A DNA stretch of 64,000 nt. It comes from Margaritispora aquatica (taxonomy: Eukaryota > Ascomycota > Leotiomycetes > Helotiales > Discinellaceae). The first letter of the stretch is position 1, and every line of letters starts with the position of its first letter. Shown one piece after another: positions 49,101 through 61,280 of this stretch. The translations under genes and the position numbers were made by a program. The DNA lies in the NCBI GenBank assembly GCA_007644065.1, contig VJWN01000001.1, positions 200,340-264,339 on the forward strand, given 5' to 3'. The notes under the pieces were generated by a model, which saw nothing but the letters and a program-made list of their open reading frames with translations, was not told the DNA's origin and did no database searches.

Positions 49101-49975
49101 CTCATGAAGGCCCACTAGCATCCCCAACTTTCTTTCACCGACGAACATTCTCCGCGTATCAAAATGGGCAGTCTTCTTCAACTCCCAGCATGCCACAAAC
49201 CGTTCTAGCTGCTTCTAATCTGGAGCAACGACCATCTACAGCCAACCGAACTCCAGAAGGGAAAACACCTCCACCCCGGGTCTACGAGAGTACTGCTGAG
49301 TCTTTCAGACGTGCAAAGGAAGTCTTTGAACGCAGACGCATGATGGAAGCAGAGGCCGAGGATGAGAGACAACGTCAATTGATACATACAGCTTCTAACC
49401 TGGCATGTCCTCCTTCTCCAGACGATGATATCTTCGTCATGAAGCAAGAGGAGGCCGCTAGACGAGCACAATCCTACAGCTCCGTCAATTCATATAGTTT
49501 GACATCACCATCAGATTTCAACTCTCCAATCTCATCAGCCAACCTTGGCTCAACGGAACAATTCTATGCTTCTGTTCCATCGTTACCTGCGCTCATCTCT
49601 GGAGCATCCTCGGTTTCTGCAGATACAGAGGGTGACATGTTGCAACTTCCTGGTGTTCCACAGCTCCCAGATCACGGTTTTACAAGACATAGTACACCTG
49701 ATTCTGTCACACCACCAGCTCTTTCCAAGGACAACGCGACCTCTATTCCCGAAGAGGAAGACGATGGGTACAACGGCGATGGTGATACGAGACACAGACT
49801 CAATGACGATTCGGACTCAGACTCGGATGATGATTGCTTGACAATGGGCAAGCGTAAGCCAGCGAAGAGATCGCCGGTTACAGACAGAGGAAGCTTTCGA
49901 AAGCTTGAACGAAAGAATACCAACAATAGTGTTGGTAGCACCGAGACGGCCAAGAAGGTCGAGATGGAACGATAA
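46171..49975 (+). CDS. CaMKK/Ssp1-type serine/threonine protein kinase (1197 aa)
   Basis: Two exons: 46171-46331 and 46543-49975, with a 211-nt intron (GTGAGT...CAG). ATG 46171 is preceded in frame by a stop, and the splice restores VRETHKASVEQDF, the motif just before the kinase domain in this family. Kinase features: glycine loop GRGVHGKVK (81-89), VAIK Lys103, HRD 400-402 (VHRDIKPANLL), DFG from 420, GTPAFFAPEL with Thr459 and APE 464-466. A charged insertion of about 200 residues (about 165-370) splits the lobes, as in S. pombe Ssp1 and yeast SAK1/TOS3/ELM1. These upstream kinases activate AMPK/Snf1 and CaMK. The ~600-residue C-terminal tail is Ser/Pro/Thr-rich, disordered, and ends basic (GKRKPAKRSPV). 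Its 211-nt intron, long leader and isolation suggest complex regulation (inference). Confidence 0.93.
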
Positions 49976-50167
49976 AAAGTTCCTCATTTTCCCACATCAT
50001 ATTTTTCTTTTCATGCATGGCGGCTATGGTCATTTCTACGAGCATAATGGAGGGTGTTTCATATCGGTTGGAAGGGTTACAAAAGACGAAATGCGATGCA
50101 TATGAATGGGACTATGCATACAACAAACACGCAAGCAGGATGGGTGGGAGGATAGAAACATTTCAAG

Positions 50168-50207
50168 GATGGATGGATGGAAAGGATGGAAAGGATGGAA
50201 AGGATGG
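50168..50207 (+). repeat. GGAT / AAAGGATGG tandem repeat
   Basis: A short GGAT run is followed by three exact 9-bp AAAGGATGG copies (50181-50207). It lies about 200 bp after the kinase stop, probably in its 3'UTR. Confidence 0.8.
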
Positions 50208-51135
50208 AATATATGAACATGGACATGGCCATGGTCATGGCAGAATGGATGGGAGATCTGTAGGCATGGAGGATTTTTTATTATTCGTCGCATTGAAGCA
50301 AGCGTTGGCGTTGTCGGCATGGATCTTTTTTGTCTTTTTGTTACCTCATTCCCACCTCCTCTCTTCACGCTCGGCGAAGCTGGAGTCTATTGGAGCCGGT
50401 ATGGGACTCTGGAAATATCGGAATGGGAAATGGGTGGATCATGTTATTGTAGCATAGGTTAAGAAACGGAGAGGTTGAGCAATGCGTTGATTTAAGCGAG
50501 CAGATAGAAGAGTAAGAGAGAGCTATGAGAAAGAGTTAGTTCGTCAGTCATGGATGACTTTGATACGTTTTTATCTGATATGAAGAGATGCGGATGATGG
50601 AAAGGGAATTTTTGTATTCATGGCCTGGATGGACTGGACAAGTGATGGATGGATGGATGAACGAGTTTGACGGATGATAATCATGATCTTCCTGAAGATA
50701 TATAACTTGTTTTAATAAGACTATAAATAAAGATATTACATATATTTTGGATCATACTACGGAACTATGGCCGTTGTCGTGTAATGTGACGATTTTTCGA
50801 GATTTAGACATGGGGGTGATGTGTGTATACTAGTATTTCACAGGGTTCTTTTTAGATATCTTGATTTAGATTTTAGATTTCCCTAATTCTATACGACTTC
50901 CTCCCTCACTTTGATAACTACTACTTACTTTATGCCAACAATGAATAACTATGATGCATGAATAGCTAGTAATAATGATAGCACTTCTTTAACAAACAAG
51001 AGCGAGATGAGAGCACAAGTTGCGGAAACGGGGGCATGAAATTCAAAACGGGGAATGTATGGCATGAATATATGGCATACGTGCGTGATATCTGGCGTAA
51101 ATTCCGCTTTTGGCTTTCTTGCTTGCTTGCTTCGT

Positions 51136-51197
51136 GGCAAGGCAAGGCAAGGCAAGGCAAGGCAAGGCAAGGCAAGGCAAGGCAAGGCAAGGCAAGG
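51136..51197 (+). repeat. (GGCAA)12 microsatellite
   Basis: Twelve exact GGCAA units plus GG. The unit length of five makes open frames in several phases that read GKARQGKAR or CLALP on the two strands; these are artefacts, not proteins. Confidence 0.95.
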
Positions 51198-52290
51198 AGA
51201 TGTAATATAATACTCTGGATGCGGAATGGGAGACTGTTTTGTTAGGTGGGTTGGTTGGTTGGTGAGTGGGTGGGTCGATATGAAGTAAGGTGAAATAAAG
51301 TGGAGTGAAGGAAAGTGTATAGTTTTGTGTGATTCAGTGTATATAAGACTAAGTATACTTAAGGACGATAGACATACTGGAGTATGCCAGTTTGTAGTTG
51401 CGCGCTAAAAAGTTCGGGATGGGATGGGATGAGACCCGAGCTTGAAAAGAGATGTAGGAGAAGAGTTTTAGTTTACGTTTAGGGTAGGAGGGAAAGGGAA
51501 TTAAACACAATTATACTCTATTGTACACTTTTTTTTTTCAACTAGAGACAAACTATATCGGATATACCTGGCTATGTATGTCTACATGAGATACAATAGA
51601 AGGGAGGAACATTTTATACTTCAATAACTTTAGGAAAGGAAAGAAAAGAAACAGGCTCTAAGATATAGTACGGACATTACCAATACCAACACCAATACCA
51701 CTACTAATCACGAAGATAGATACCAAGTTGATTGTGTATGCTCGGAAAGTACACACTGTATAATTAGCTATACGAATAATACCTTATATATCCACATCTT
51801 ACAGGTTTAGAGGTTTACATCAAGGACAACCTACATTACCCCATCCCCCCATTATCCTAAGGTAAGTAAGTGAGTAACAAACTAATAAAACAATCTAGCC
51901 AACAAGCAAACATGCATGCAGTAGGCATTTCCCGCCCCACCTAACCACAGTTTACCGCAGCCCACTTTGAAAGCTTCCTTTCAAGACGGCAAGACAAAAT
52001 TCTGACTCTGATTCTAATTCTAATTCCCAATTGTGTACTTTTGAGGACCACACAATAGAGTCATGGGAGTTGCAAAACCCAACTCACCTTAACTTAACTT
52101 ACTTTCCCTTGGTTCACTTGGTAGGGGACACAGGCATAGCCATAGACATAGAGACCAACCTTGAGATGGAGATGGAAAGTACTAGTTCAGCCACGCTACG
52201 CTACGTCGCTAAAATGAATATATATAATATCCTATCATTTCTCCCCCTCCCTCTCTCTTTCCCTCCCTTAGCTATATATTATACAATAAA

Positions 52291-52366
52291 GAAATGTGTA
52301 GTGAGGAAATGTGCAGTGAGGAAATGTGCAGTTGAGAAGTGTGGTATTGGTATTGGTATTGGTATT
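52291..52366 (+). repeat. 15-bp x3 repeat followed by (GGTATT)4
   Basis: GAAATGTGTAGTGAG, GAAATGTGCAGTGAG and GAAATGTGCAGTTGAG follow each other, then four GGTATT units at 52343-52366. Confidence 0.85.
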
Positions 52367-53270
52367 GGAGAAAAATGCACTAGGATTTGCACTTCCACTT
52401 TCTCCGTCTGTCCCCAAGGTAAGTGAGTAAGTGAGTTAGTAAGTAGGTATTCTTCTACTCTTCTATACACATAGCTTGGCCGTATCTTTTTCAGGCTGAA
52501 GTTCGCTCTGTTAGTATTTTACCTACTCTCGGCTCTCAACACCTTCACTAGATCACAATAACCCCTGTTTTGATTCAGGGGCGGCTTGAATTATTTCACG
52601 TTCAAGTTCAGGTTCGACCGATTGTTTCCAACCTGGCCTAGCGCTTAAGCGAAGTCATTTTGCTCTTTCGACAAATCAGGAATCGGGAGTGGTTTGAAGA
52701 AGCAAGCCAGTCAGTTGGTCCTTGTATCAAACTAAACCAAGCCATATCAAGCCAAACGAAACGAAACGAAACGAAACCTCCTTGCACGCACACATCAGCA
52801 ATACATATGTAGGTTACCTACATTGAGGAATTCAAAGCACACTTGCTCCCAACCCATATTGAGTGTATTTTAATCCTAATCCCAATCTCACATTTCGAAA
52901 AAATCGTACCCCAAAACATGAATACCTTACTTCGCAGCGATTCCAACTCAAATTCCAGTTCTCATTCCTCTATGCTCCAGACATTACAGAACGGACACAA
53001 TCACTCACTTGTCATCAAGCAAGCAAGCAACGAAGCAAACAAGCAAAAATTCACCAAGCAAGCAAGCAAGCAGAGTTATGTCTCCCCTCTCCCCGCTCCC
53101 CTCTCCCTTCTGTTGAACTCAGCCGAGAGAGAGACGCAAGAGCTCGCTCGACAGAACGGAGCAGAGCAGAGCAGAGCAGAGCAGAGAAAATCCAACAAGC
53201 TCCAGCGGGCGGGGGCAGGCGACCGTGACGATTGGAGATTGGAAGTTAGAGAGTCAGGACGCACTTAAGG

Positions 53271-53650
53271 TACCTTACCTACCTACCTACTCACCTAGCT
53301 ACCTACCTAGCTACCTAGCAGGGCAACAGATGGGAGCGAGTAGAGTGGTATGGCGATTATCTTGTTATTACACAGCTGCAGAAGAATTTTGGTAGAGGAT
53401 AATTAATAGTCAATAGGTAGGTAGGTAGGTAGGTAGGTAGGTAGGTAGGTAGGTAGGTAGGAGTCTCAGATAGGCAAGGGAGGTAGTTCGAAATGGCTAG
53501 GAATGGTGTGGCGTGCTGTGCTGTGGTGTATGAGGGCGTGTAAGGTAGAGGCGTGTTTCTAGTTCTAGGAGATGCTAGCTTTGCCCAAGGTACCTACCTA
53601 CCTACCTGACATGCTCCTCCGTCACCGAGTAGGTAGGTAGGTAGGTAGGG
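53271..53650. repeat. Alternating CCTA and TAGG tracts (inverted pairs)
   Basis: Four tracts: CCTA-rich 53271-53318, (TAGG)12 at 53414-53461, CCTA at 53591-53608 and TAGG at 53629-53650. Each CCTA tract is followed by its reverse complement. The last pair is separated by about 20 nt and would form a perfect 16-bp or longer stem. Confidence 0.9.
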
Positions 53651-56485
53651 TGTGTTTTGTTTGGGTTATACGCTGTAATCTTACTGTGCTGCGCATCCTT
53701 ACTGAGCTACTTGTGTTTATGTTTGTGTTTGTGCTAATGAGTGAGTGAGCGAGTAGGAGAGGGTGTAAGAGGCATGGAAAGAGAATGTACTTCTCTACCA
53801 TTCCATGCGATTCATAGAGAGAGAGAGAGAGCATTCCCGTTTCCCCATTTCCCATCTCTCCAAGCCAAAGCCAAAAATAAGGTAGCGTAACCCTTTTTGT
53901 TACTCACCAGGAACCCACGAACAAGACAGCTCTGTTGGAGCCCCGTTGAGAGATTTCTTCGCACCTTCATCTACTGGCAAGTGTACGACAGTGGAAACTT
54001 AAAGTACGTGTAAGATCATGTCTCGATCGTTAAGAGTAGAGAGCGCTTGTCGAATCTTTGCGATGCGTTTCCGCGCGAGTTCTTCAGAGCATGTAAACCG
54101 GACCCATCAAAGTACGAAGGAAAGTTTTATAATCACACTAAGCTATGAATTAAAAGAGAATAGTAGAGAGAGGCGCCCAATTGAATGTAACTTCGCGCAG
54201 CATCCCATCCCGAATCACATCTCAACAACGAACCAAGTCTGGAGTCCCGCCAATCTCCGCTGTGTTGTCCACCAACAAACGTAATCCTACATAAAAATCT
54301 CCACCTTTCAGCAATCAAGAGGCAGTATCTCCTTCTGTTCAGTAGTAGTGTGTTTGTTACAGGTCTTATACACCTGCTGCTTGAGCAATATATAGCCCAA
54401 CCCAGCGACTTTGCGAAATGTACTCGTCTGTTCCCAATGAAAGAAAATCGCCCAAGTCAAGCGACTCTGATCCCGTAGGTGTTGTATCAAAGAACCACAT
54501 TAGGAAATACAAAGAGAAGCGAATTGCATCAAGCTCCCATGAGCATCCGGGACCCCGCAAATGATGAGATGAATTAACATCGCCATCATCCATCGCCACA
54601 ACACCGGATGGGAAACCAGTAGCAAAACCACACTTGTGGGTCATGAAAATAGAATCAGCTTTGTCGCAACGAATCTTCAAAACCAGTACGATCTCAACAC
54701 CAGATCTCATCGTCATTTCCAGTCGTCACGATGAGCGAACAATTGAAGTGACGTTCACGTTCCCCCATTGCCGACGGAAAGCCCCATATATAGGGATGAG
54801 CTACAGTAGCTAAACTAAATAGCAAAAACTACTGCAAAGCCAGCACAAGCATCTTCACCATCAACTTACCATGGTGGTTAGTTCATAGCTCAATTTCCAG
54901 ACCAAGTGCCAGTGGTGTCGCTGGTCGGGCGGCTGATGAATTTCGATATCTAGCCATGCCGGCCTTTTGCAAGACAGTGGTACTGTATGTGGCGCCAGTT
55001 TAATGAAAAGGTTCATGCGAACTTCATACCTTACATTGAATGCGAGGGCGATAGAAACAGTACCGTGTGAGCTCGTCGGCGTGAAGGAGAGGAGGCAGCT
55101 GCAGCTCTGAATTTTCGCTGAAAACAAACCGAGAGGTCGGAGTCGTGTCGAGACAGATGGGGGGAGATACGAGGTGCATCGTGCGTGCATGGGTTTGAGA
55201 CACCAGCCCATATAGTATTCACAAAGTCTCAGTTAACCTACTCGGTATCAAGAATGATATGTCCTGCACTTGATATTCCTTCGGTAAATGTCGCAGACTG
55301 AGCAAATATGTCACCTGCCTGAGTATTGACTGCTAAATTACAGTAGCAATTGGGAAGTAAACGCTCAGTGCTGACATAGAAAAAACATGTTCGAAATCGA
55401 ATGAAAATGGTCATCACACTTTTTCGGTTACCAACTTCTGGCGGTGAGCAGGTTATAACTCTCAATTGACCGATGCATCTTGCTAGAGTCAGGCGAGGAC
55501 AAGAATTGACCGAGCAGGACGACATCGTGTGGTCCGAGATTTTCCAACCTTTGTGAGTCGTGGCTCAGGTATTGGAGCATTATCGGCCCAGCACATCACA
55601 TGTGGTGGAGAATCAGGTAACGTGGCAACGCATGTCGCTAAGCAGGTTTCTTGCGGGGGGCGATCTTCTCGTGGACCTTGAATTCGGTCAGTCAGACGCG
55701 TGTTGTGCTTGGTTTAATTCCATGAATTCCATGATTTTCAGATTTTCAAAGCCCAAATCTTGTCCCACGACATAGTATTACATCCCATATTATGACTTTT
55801 CGGTGTAGAATTGAGCGATTTGAGCCTGAATCACTGAGATATCAGTCTTCGCCACAGGTGATGTGGCTCATGTCACACTTCAAACCCCCTTGTCGTGCTG
55901 AAATCTTGCCCAAGATCCTCAATCTCGGCCCGTCACAGCCACCATCACTTTTCCCGAGCTTTCGGTTGCCCCGGTTCGCAGTTGGAACTTCCAAATCTAC
56001 CTTCTACCTTAGTTTGGGGTGAATGGTTTGCTGTGTGTCAAGCAGTTGCAGTACCACACCAGTAAGTACCACACCAGCACCAGCGCGACGTGATGCATGA
56101 AATGAGGTGATACAGTACCTACCGTACCTACCGTACCTACCTCCAGACAGTGCTACCGGCACCTTGTGCACCTTGTGATCAGCACTCTAATTTAGTAACC
56201 ATGTGGAAATTAAGTTCGAGGATCAGTCAGGATCAGTGAGACTTTGATGTTCCGATTGTCTTACCAAGAGAAAGGGACGAGGTCAAGAGTGAAGAGAAAT
56301 TCAAGCCATACTAAGAACAGTGCGGGTACGGGTACCTGAGAAAGGCAATCGATTGTCGAGTCTTGAGAGAATTCTCGCGAAAGTCGTGAGGGAAAAGGAG
56401 AAATGTTTCGGGAAAATGAGCTTCAGCTCTGCAGGGAGGGAGGGTTTCGCTTGTTGGCAGTTTGTGTTGGGCCAGGGGGGGAGGG

Positions 56486-56517
<32 letters not shown>

Positions 56518-57115
56518 CACTCGGCTGGCAACGCAAAAGGAACATCTTGGGTGACGGCCGTGCAAGCCTAGAGTGGCTGAAAGAAGCACCATCAACCAAT
56601 CGATAGCACATTCATAACGGGGACCACTTGAGTCAGTCCAATGAGAAGTGATGACCAAGGAAGTGAGGCGCTAGAATCAGGAACTTGTTCCCCCAGATCT
56701 CAACCAGGATATGGCCAGGATATGCATGCATAACTTGCACAGACTGGTCAGACCCTTAAGTCCAGACGTCACTCGGATAACTTTGATTTGATGCAGAGCT
56801 TGGTGGTTGACACTGCTTGCTTGTCCGCGGTGGTCTGTCATACCTGGGTGAACTTGCAGAAAGGCGTTGCAAGTCCTGGACTGTACGGTACTCGTACAGT
56901 ACGTAGGTGATGTCCAAGAAGACCATCATGGCTGAATATAGTCCAGACTGCAGTGATGTGTTCACTGAACCGTGCCAGCAGTGCAGCAGCGCAGGAGCGC
57001 AGGAGTGCAGCGCACGCTCGCAGGCTGCAGTGGGGAGGGACCAACGTCTGAGTTCTGAACACGGGTGGGATCTGGATGTGATGTTTGAACGGACCTTGAG
57101 AAAGTTGCGTAAACT

Positions 57116-57145
57116 CAAATCAAATCAAATCAAATCAAATCAAAT
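57116..57145 (+). repeat. (CAAAT)6 microsatellite
   Basis: Six exact CAAAT units in spacer, followed by CAAAA. Confidence 0.9.
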
Positions 57146-57500
57146 CAAAATGAAAGGGGCTTGCTTGTACGCATCTCGGATGTCTCTCGAGTCCTTGGAT
57201 AAATGCAACTGGGTATAATGTTCTTGAATCTAGAAGCCATTCACCCCTTCTGCCGCCGGACCAGATAGGAGGCAAAAGTATGATGTTTGATGTTTGGACG
57301 TGCATTCCCCGCAAGCAAATTAAGGATGGGACTTGATATCGACATCGGATCTTTCTATCTTAAATTATCTTAAATTATCTTAAATGGCTGGTCGAGATCT
57401 CTCCAGTGATGTCAGGACCAAGTTTATGATCCTTGAACGATGAAATCCTTGAAGCAAATCATCATGCTGGTCTGTACTCCACCCATCAACCATCATCAAT

Positions 57501-57537
57501 CATCCAACCATCCAACCATCCAACCATCCAACCATCC
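57501..57537 (+). repeat. 8-bp (CATCCAAC)4.6 repeat
   Basis: Four exact CATCCAAC units plus CATCC, in spacer. The preceding bases (catcaaccatcatcaat) look like a degenerate continuation. Confidence 0.9.
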
Positions 57538-58792
57538 TCCATAGCAACGAAACCCTGAGGTCTGTTCCAAGGTCAACAAGTGGCTGGTGTGTCCTGTCTT
57601 CGTATGTGATTCAATATCAAAAACAATTACTGTCGAGAGAGCCACCACCATTCAGAGGACTCGAGCCAGCAAAATGGGGGAGATTGAAGTGTCGCAGAAT
57701 GTTCGAACAAGTTCGTGGGTTATCAGACTTATCGACTTATCAGTTCCCCCGTACTGGTACTGGTACAGGGTAATCGCATCGCATCGCATGAATGACTGTG
57801 TTTCTTCTTCTAGCAGATTTTGACATTTGACAATTGACATGTTCGTTCAGCCATGGATTGGGGTTTGATCTAGAAGACTGCCGAGAATGGTAATTCGTTA
57901 GCACATGCATGATTTTCACATCAGTTTCTCAATCATTATCATCCCATTCATCGTTAATCATTAATCCTCGTCCACCTGATGAATGCTCAGGACCCCCCAA
58001 GATACTTCGCTGGCAGTCCCTCACAGATGGGTCTCTGCAAGATAGACAGACAGACAGACCCGACGCGACCCCACCGTCGCCGCAACCGTCACCGTCACCG
58101 TCACCATATGCATCGACTGTAAATCGAAGTTGGTGGAGGACTTGAGGAGGTTGAAAAAAAAAATAATAATAATAATACAATAATTGATTGTGCTTGTCGA
58201 ATAAACAAGCCTGATTGAGCGAGCCGGAAGGTGGAGAAACATATTGTGGGATGATGGATGATGGAACTCTGAACTCTGAACTCTGAGCTCTGTTGCTGTG
58301 GCTGGGGTTGCCAAGTCTTTTCTTTCCCCTGTCCCTTTGACCAAATGGGGAATGGTGGGATTTATGTTCCTGTTAGATCTGTCTTGGAACCAGGATTGAA
58401 TGCAAGACTCATGCATTAGTGTTGCATTAGCGCAAGAAGCTCTGAACCTTTTTTCCAAGCTTTTTCTTGGTGAACCCCTGCCTTCAAGGTAATGTGCAGC
58501 GGCAGCGAAAAGGCTCAGGTCATGTTTTTTGCTCTTTACTCCATGGGATCAACCGTGACCGTGATTGTGACGACGCAAAAGTTGATTTTCTTGGTTCACC
58601 AGAAGAAATTAAATAATATTGGTGTCGAAAAGTGGATCTGATCTGCCGTGTACCCAATCACAGCTAGAAATCAAGGTCAAGCTAGACCTAATAGATGATT
58701 TGGGCGCGAGCTTAAAATTGAATTTGGTTCTATACTAAGTATGATAGTATTATACTATTCACCAATTCGGCAGTGACGACCAAAACCACACC

Positions 58793-58816
58793 TGCCCACT
58801 TGCCCACTTGCCCACT
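58793..58816 (+). repeat. (TGCCCACT)3 repeat
   Basis: Three exact 8-bp units about 360 bp upstream of the CFEM gene. They could act as promoter elements or be simple slippage. Confidence 0.8.
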
Positions 58817-59173
58817 TGCTTGCCAACCTGACAACCGGCCGTACCTGCCCTGACAAGCCCAAAGCCCCAAAAGTTCACTTCCGCTCTTTTTTTCCCCCCA
58901 ACCTCAATCCATCCAAGTCCACTCGATCCACTTTCTTCCCGCCCATCAATTACTTACTCCGTTCGGTTGTGGTTTGTGTGCTCAGAACTCTGAACCCAAT
59001 TTCTACTTCATAAGTACTCCTTCGTCCTCCCACCCATCTTCTTATTCTTCTCACCTTCACCTCACCATCAATCCACTGCACATCAATCCTCATCTCCAAA
59101 CAATCAACATCAACAGTCCTCGATCTATCAATCATCAACTTCGAACTTCGAACTTCCACCTCCAATCGTCAAG

Positions 59174-60325
59174 ATGAAGTCCTCCATGATCCTCACTGTT
59201 GGCGCGTTTGCCGTCTCTGCTGTTGCTCAGCTCCCAGCCTGTGGTGTAAGTTGCGCGCGCAATCTCAATTGATCTGCAGATGGCTAATATCTGCGCGCAG
59301 CAAACATGTCTCAACAACATGTTGGCTCTTGGCCCCAGTCTCGGATGCCCAACCCCAAGCTTCGCCTGCTTGTGCCGTCTCCCTAACTTTGGTTATGGAA
59401 TCAGAGATTGCTCCAACGCTGCCTGTGGACCTGAAGTTGGTGCTCAAGTCATCGCCTATGGTGTCGCTGCTTGCGTTTCAGCCGGTGTAGGTGTTGCTGC
59501 CACTGAGGTTACCGGTACATTCCCAAGTAAGTATCCATGTGGAGAATCAACCAACATCGTTCTAACAATCGTCCAGCCCCAGCAACTACCCTCGCAACCA
59601 GCGTCGCTGGAGGAGCTGGAGCCACTGGTACCGCCGCTGCTGCCCCATCTGCCATTACCACCTCTGCCATCGTCTCCGTCATCAGCTCAGGTGGATCGGT
59701 CTTCACATCTACCATTGGCCAGACCACCATCTTCGGTGCAGGTGCTGCTGGATCTGCTGCTACCGCCGCCAGCGGAGCCGCATCATCTGCCCGCACTACC
59801 TCCGCCATCGTCTCAGTTGTTACTTCAGGTAGCTCTGTTTTCACCTCCACCATTGGCCTTACTACCATCTACGGTGCTGCTGGATCTGCTGCTTCCGGAG
59901 CTGTCCCATCTGCTGTTACCACCTCCATGATTGTCTCCGTGATCTCTTCCGGTGGATCGGTCTTCACCTCCACCATTGGATCCACTGTTCTCTCTGGCGT
60001 TAACGGTGTTGTTGGTGGTGCTTCCACTGTTGCCAGCGGTGCCTCATCTGCCATCACTGGTGCTGCGTCATCTGCATCCGGAGCTGTCTCCAGCGGTGCC
60101 TCCAAGGTTTCCTCGGCTGCTTCTTCAGCTGGCAGTGCCGCTTCATCCGCAGCCAGCCGTGCTTCCAGGTAAGAATCATCCCTTTCACACTTGAACCAAA
60201 CGCAACTAACATTTCACAGCGCTGCTTCCGGTGCTACCGGTACCTCAACCTCCGCTGCTGGAGCTGCCAAGCAAACCTTCGCTGGTCTCTTGGCCGCTGT
60301 TGGTGTTGCTGCCTTCATCTTGTAA
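59174..60325 (+). CDS. CFEM-domain GPI-anchored cell-wall protein (331 aa)
   Basis: Four exons: 59174-59245, 59301-59526, 59577-60168 and 60220-60325, with introns of 55, 50 and 51 nt. Signal peptide MKSSMILTVGAFAVSAVAQ (about 1-19). The CFEM domain follows with its eight cysteines at 23, 28, 41, 48, 50, 62, 67 and 83. The usual heme-related Asp between Cys41 and Cys48 is absent (CPTPSFAC, Ser45 at that spot). Next come three imperfect copies of a unit built on SAIVSVISSGGSVFTSTIG, separated by Ala/Gly/Ser linkers, then a Ser/Ala-rich stretch. The end is hydrophobic (TFAGLLAAVGVAAFIL), a GPI-attachment tail. CFEM proteins act in heme uptake, adhesion or host interaction; here the outer-wall location is clear but the activity is not. 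Confidence 0.9.
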
Positions 60326-60968
60326 ATGGATTGATGGTCTCATTTTTCGAACCTGATACAATAATACAAAACGGATCGGAAAATACACGGATGATGTGTT
60401 TAATTGTCTGAGAAGGTCAGACTGGTGTGATGCGCGGATACCCTTGATTTTCACTTCTTGCCGATAGTTTGCCCCAGGGGGTGGTTGCAGCTTTCCGTCT
60501 TTTCACGACATCATGCATTGACGAGCTCGAGAAGACTGCTTAGTTTGGAAGCAAAAGTACTCTTTGATGGGAAGATAATAATGGAGGGAATAGATAATGG
60601 TCGAGCGAGACTTTGGTAGTTAGATTCGTGGACGGGATGGACGTGTCCTTAAGACATGTTGCTATGTTCGCGGTCTGAACCTGTTGCTAGATAGGCGAGA
60701 CTGTCTGAAACAGGCACGATTCATGAATGATAATACAATGCATTGTAGGAAATAATTTGTCTTTGATATGATGTTTGCAAGTGAAGTGAAGAAGCTGTTG
60801 ATGTTCCCTGTGCGGATCGTTTAGCCCAGCAATTTCATCTGGCCTACAATATCAGGCAACAATAATCGCTTATTTTTACCTCCTGAATACCATCATCAGA
60901 ATTTGTATCTCGATTGAGTTTGAGTTTGATTCTAAGAAAAGTCATCTCATCTCCTAGACGTACTTTAT

Positions 60969-60995
60969 TTCAAAAGCTTCAAAAGCTTCAAAAGC
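60969..60995 (+). repeat. (TTCAAAAGC)3 repeat
   Basis: Three exact 9-bp copies, each joining the next to make an AAGCTT site. Confidence 0.85.
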
Positions 60996-61260
60996 TTCCG
61001 AGGCTTTAAAGTCAAACAATGGTCTAGAAGAAAATCAAATGAAAGGTTGAGTGCAATGGAAGCTTCAAACTTCGATTTATTCTGTGTCTTGTAAGGTGGT
61101 TAAAGCATAGGTAAGATAAGTAGGCAGGCAGGCAGGTACTTAGGTAGCTTGGGGGGTAGGCAGGGAGGTGATTCAAGGAAGTTTAGATTTAAATTCCATC
61201 GCTTTTCTTTGTTACTCGCCCGCTTCCTTGGCTTCCTTCAATCTTCATTTGAGCTTTATA

Positions 61261-61280
61261 ACTAAACTAAACTAAACTAA
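61261..61280 (+). repeat. (ACTAA)4 microsatellite
   Basis: Four exact ACTAA units followed by ACGAG. Confidence 0.85.

Larger units (their letters stand above)
49976..59173. other. 9.2-kb gene-poor, microsatellite-rich region
   Basis: No secure gene between the kinase and the CFEM gene. The first few hundred bases are probably kinase 3'UTR. Many microsatellites and short tandem repeats follow (listed separately), densest from 50.1 to 53.7 kb and 56.4 to 58.8 kb. The best unassigned frame is minus 54716-54366 (116 codons), discussed in the findings. The CFEM promoter and C/T-rich leader probably occupy about 58860-59173. Confidence 0.5.

Noticed and set aside
51036..51245. Frames reading GKARQGKAR and CLALPCLALP around the (GGCAA)12 array
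   Set aside because: Pure translation of a pentanucleotide microsatellite in several phases.
59509..59868. 119-codon minus-strand frame over the CFEM gene
   Set aside because: Antisense of the Ala/Ser/Thr repeat region; no independent start, splice or family support.
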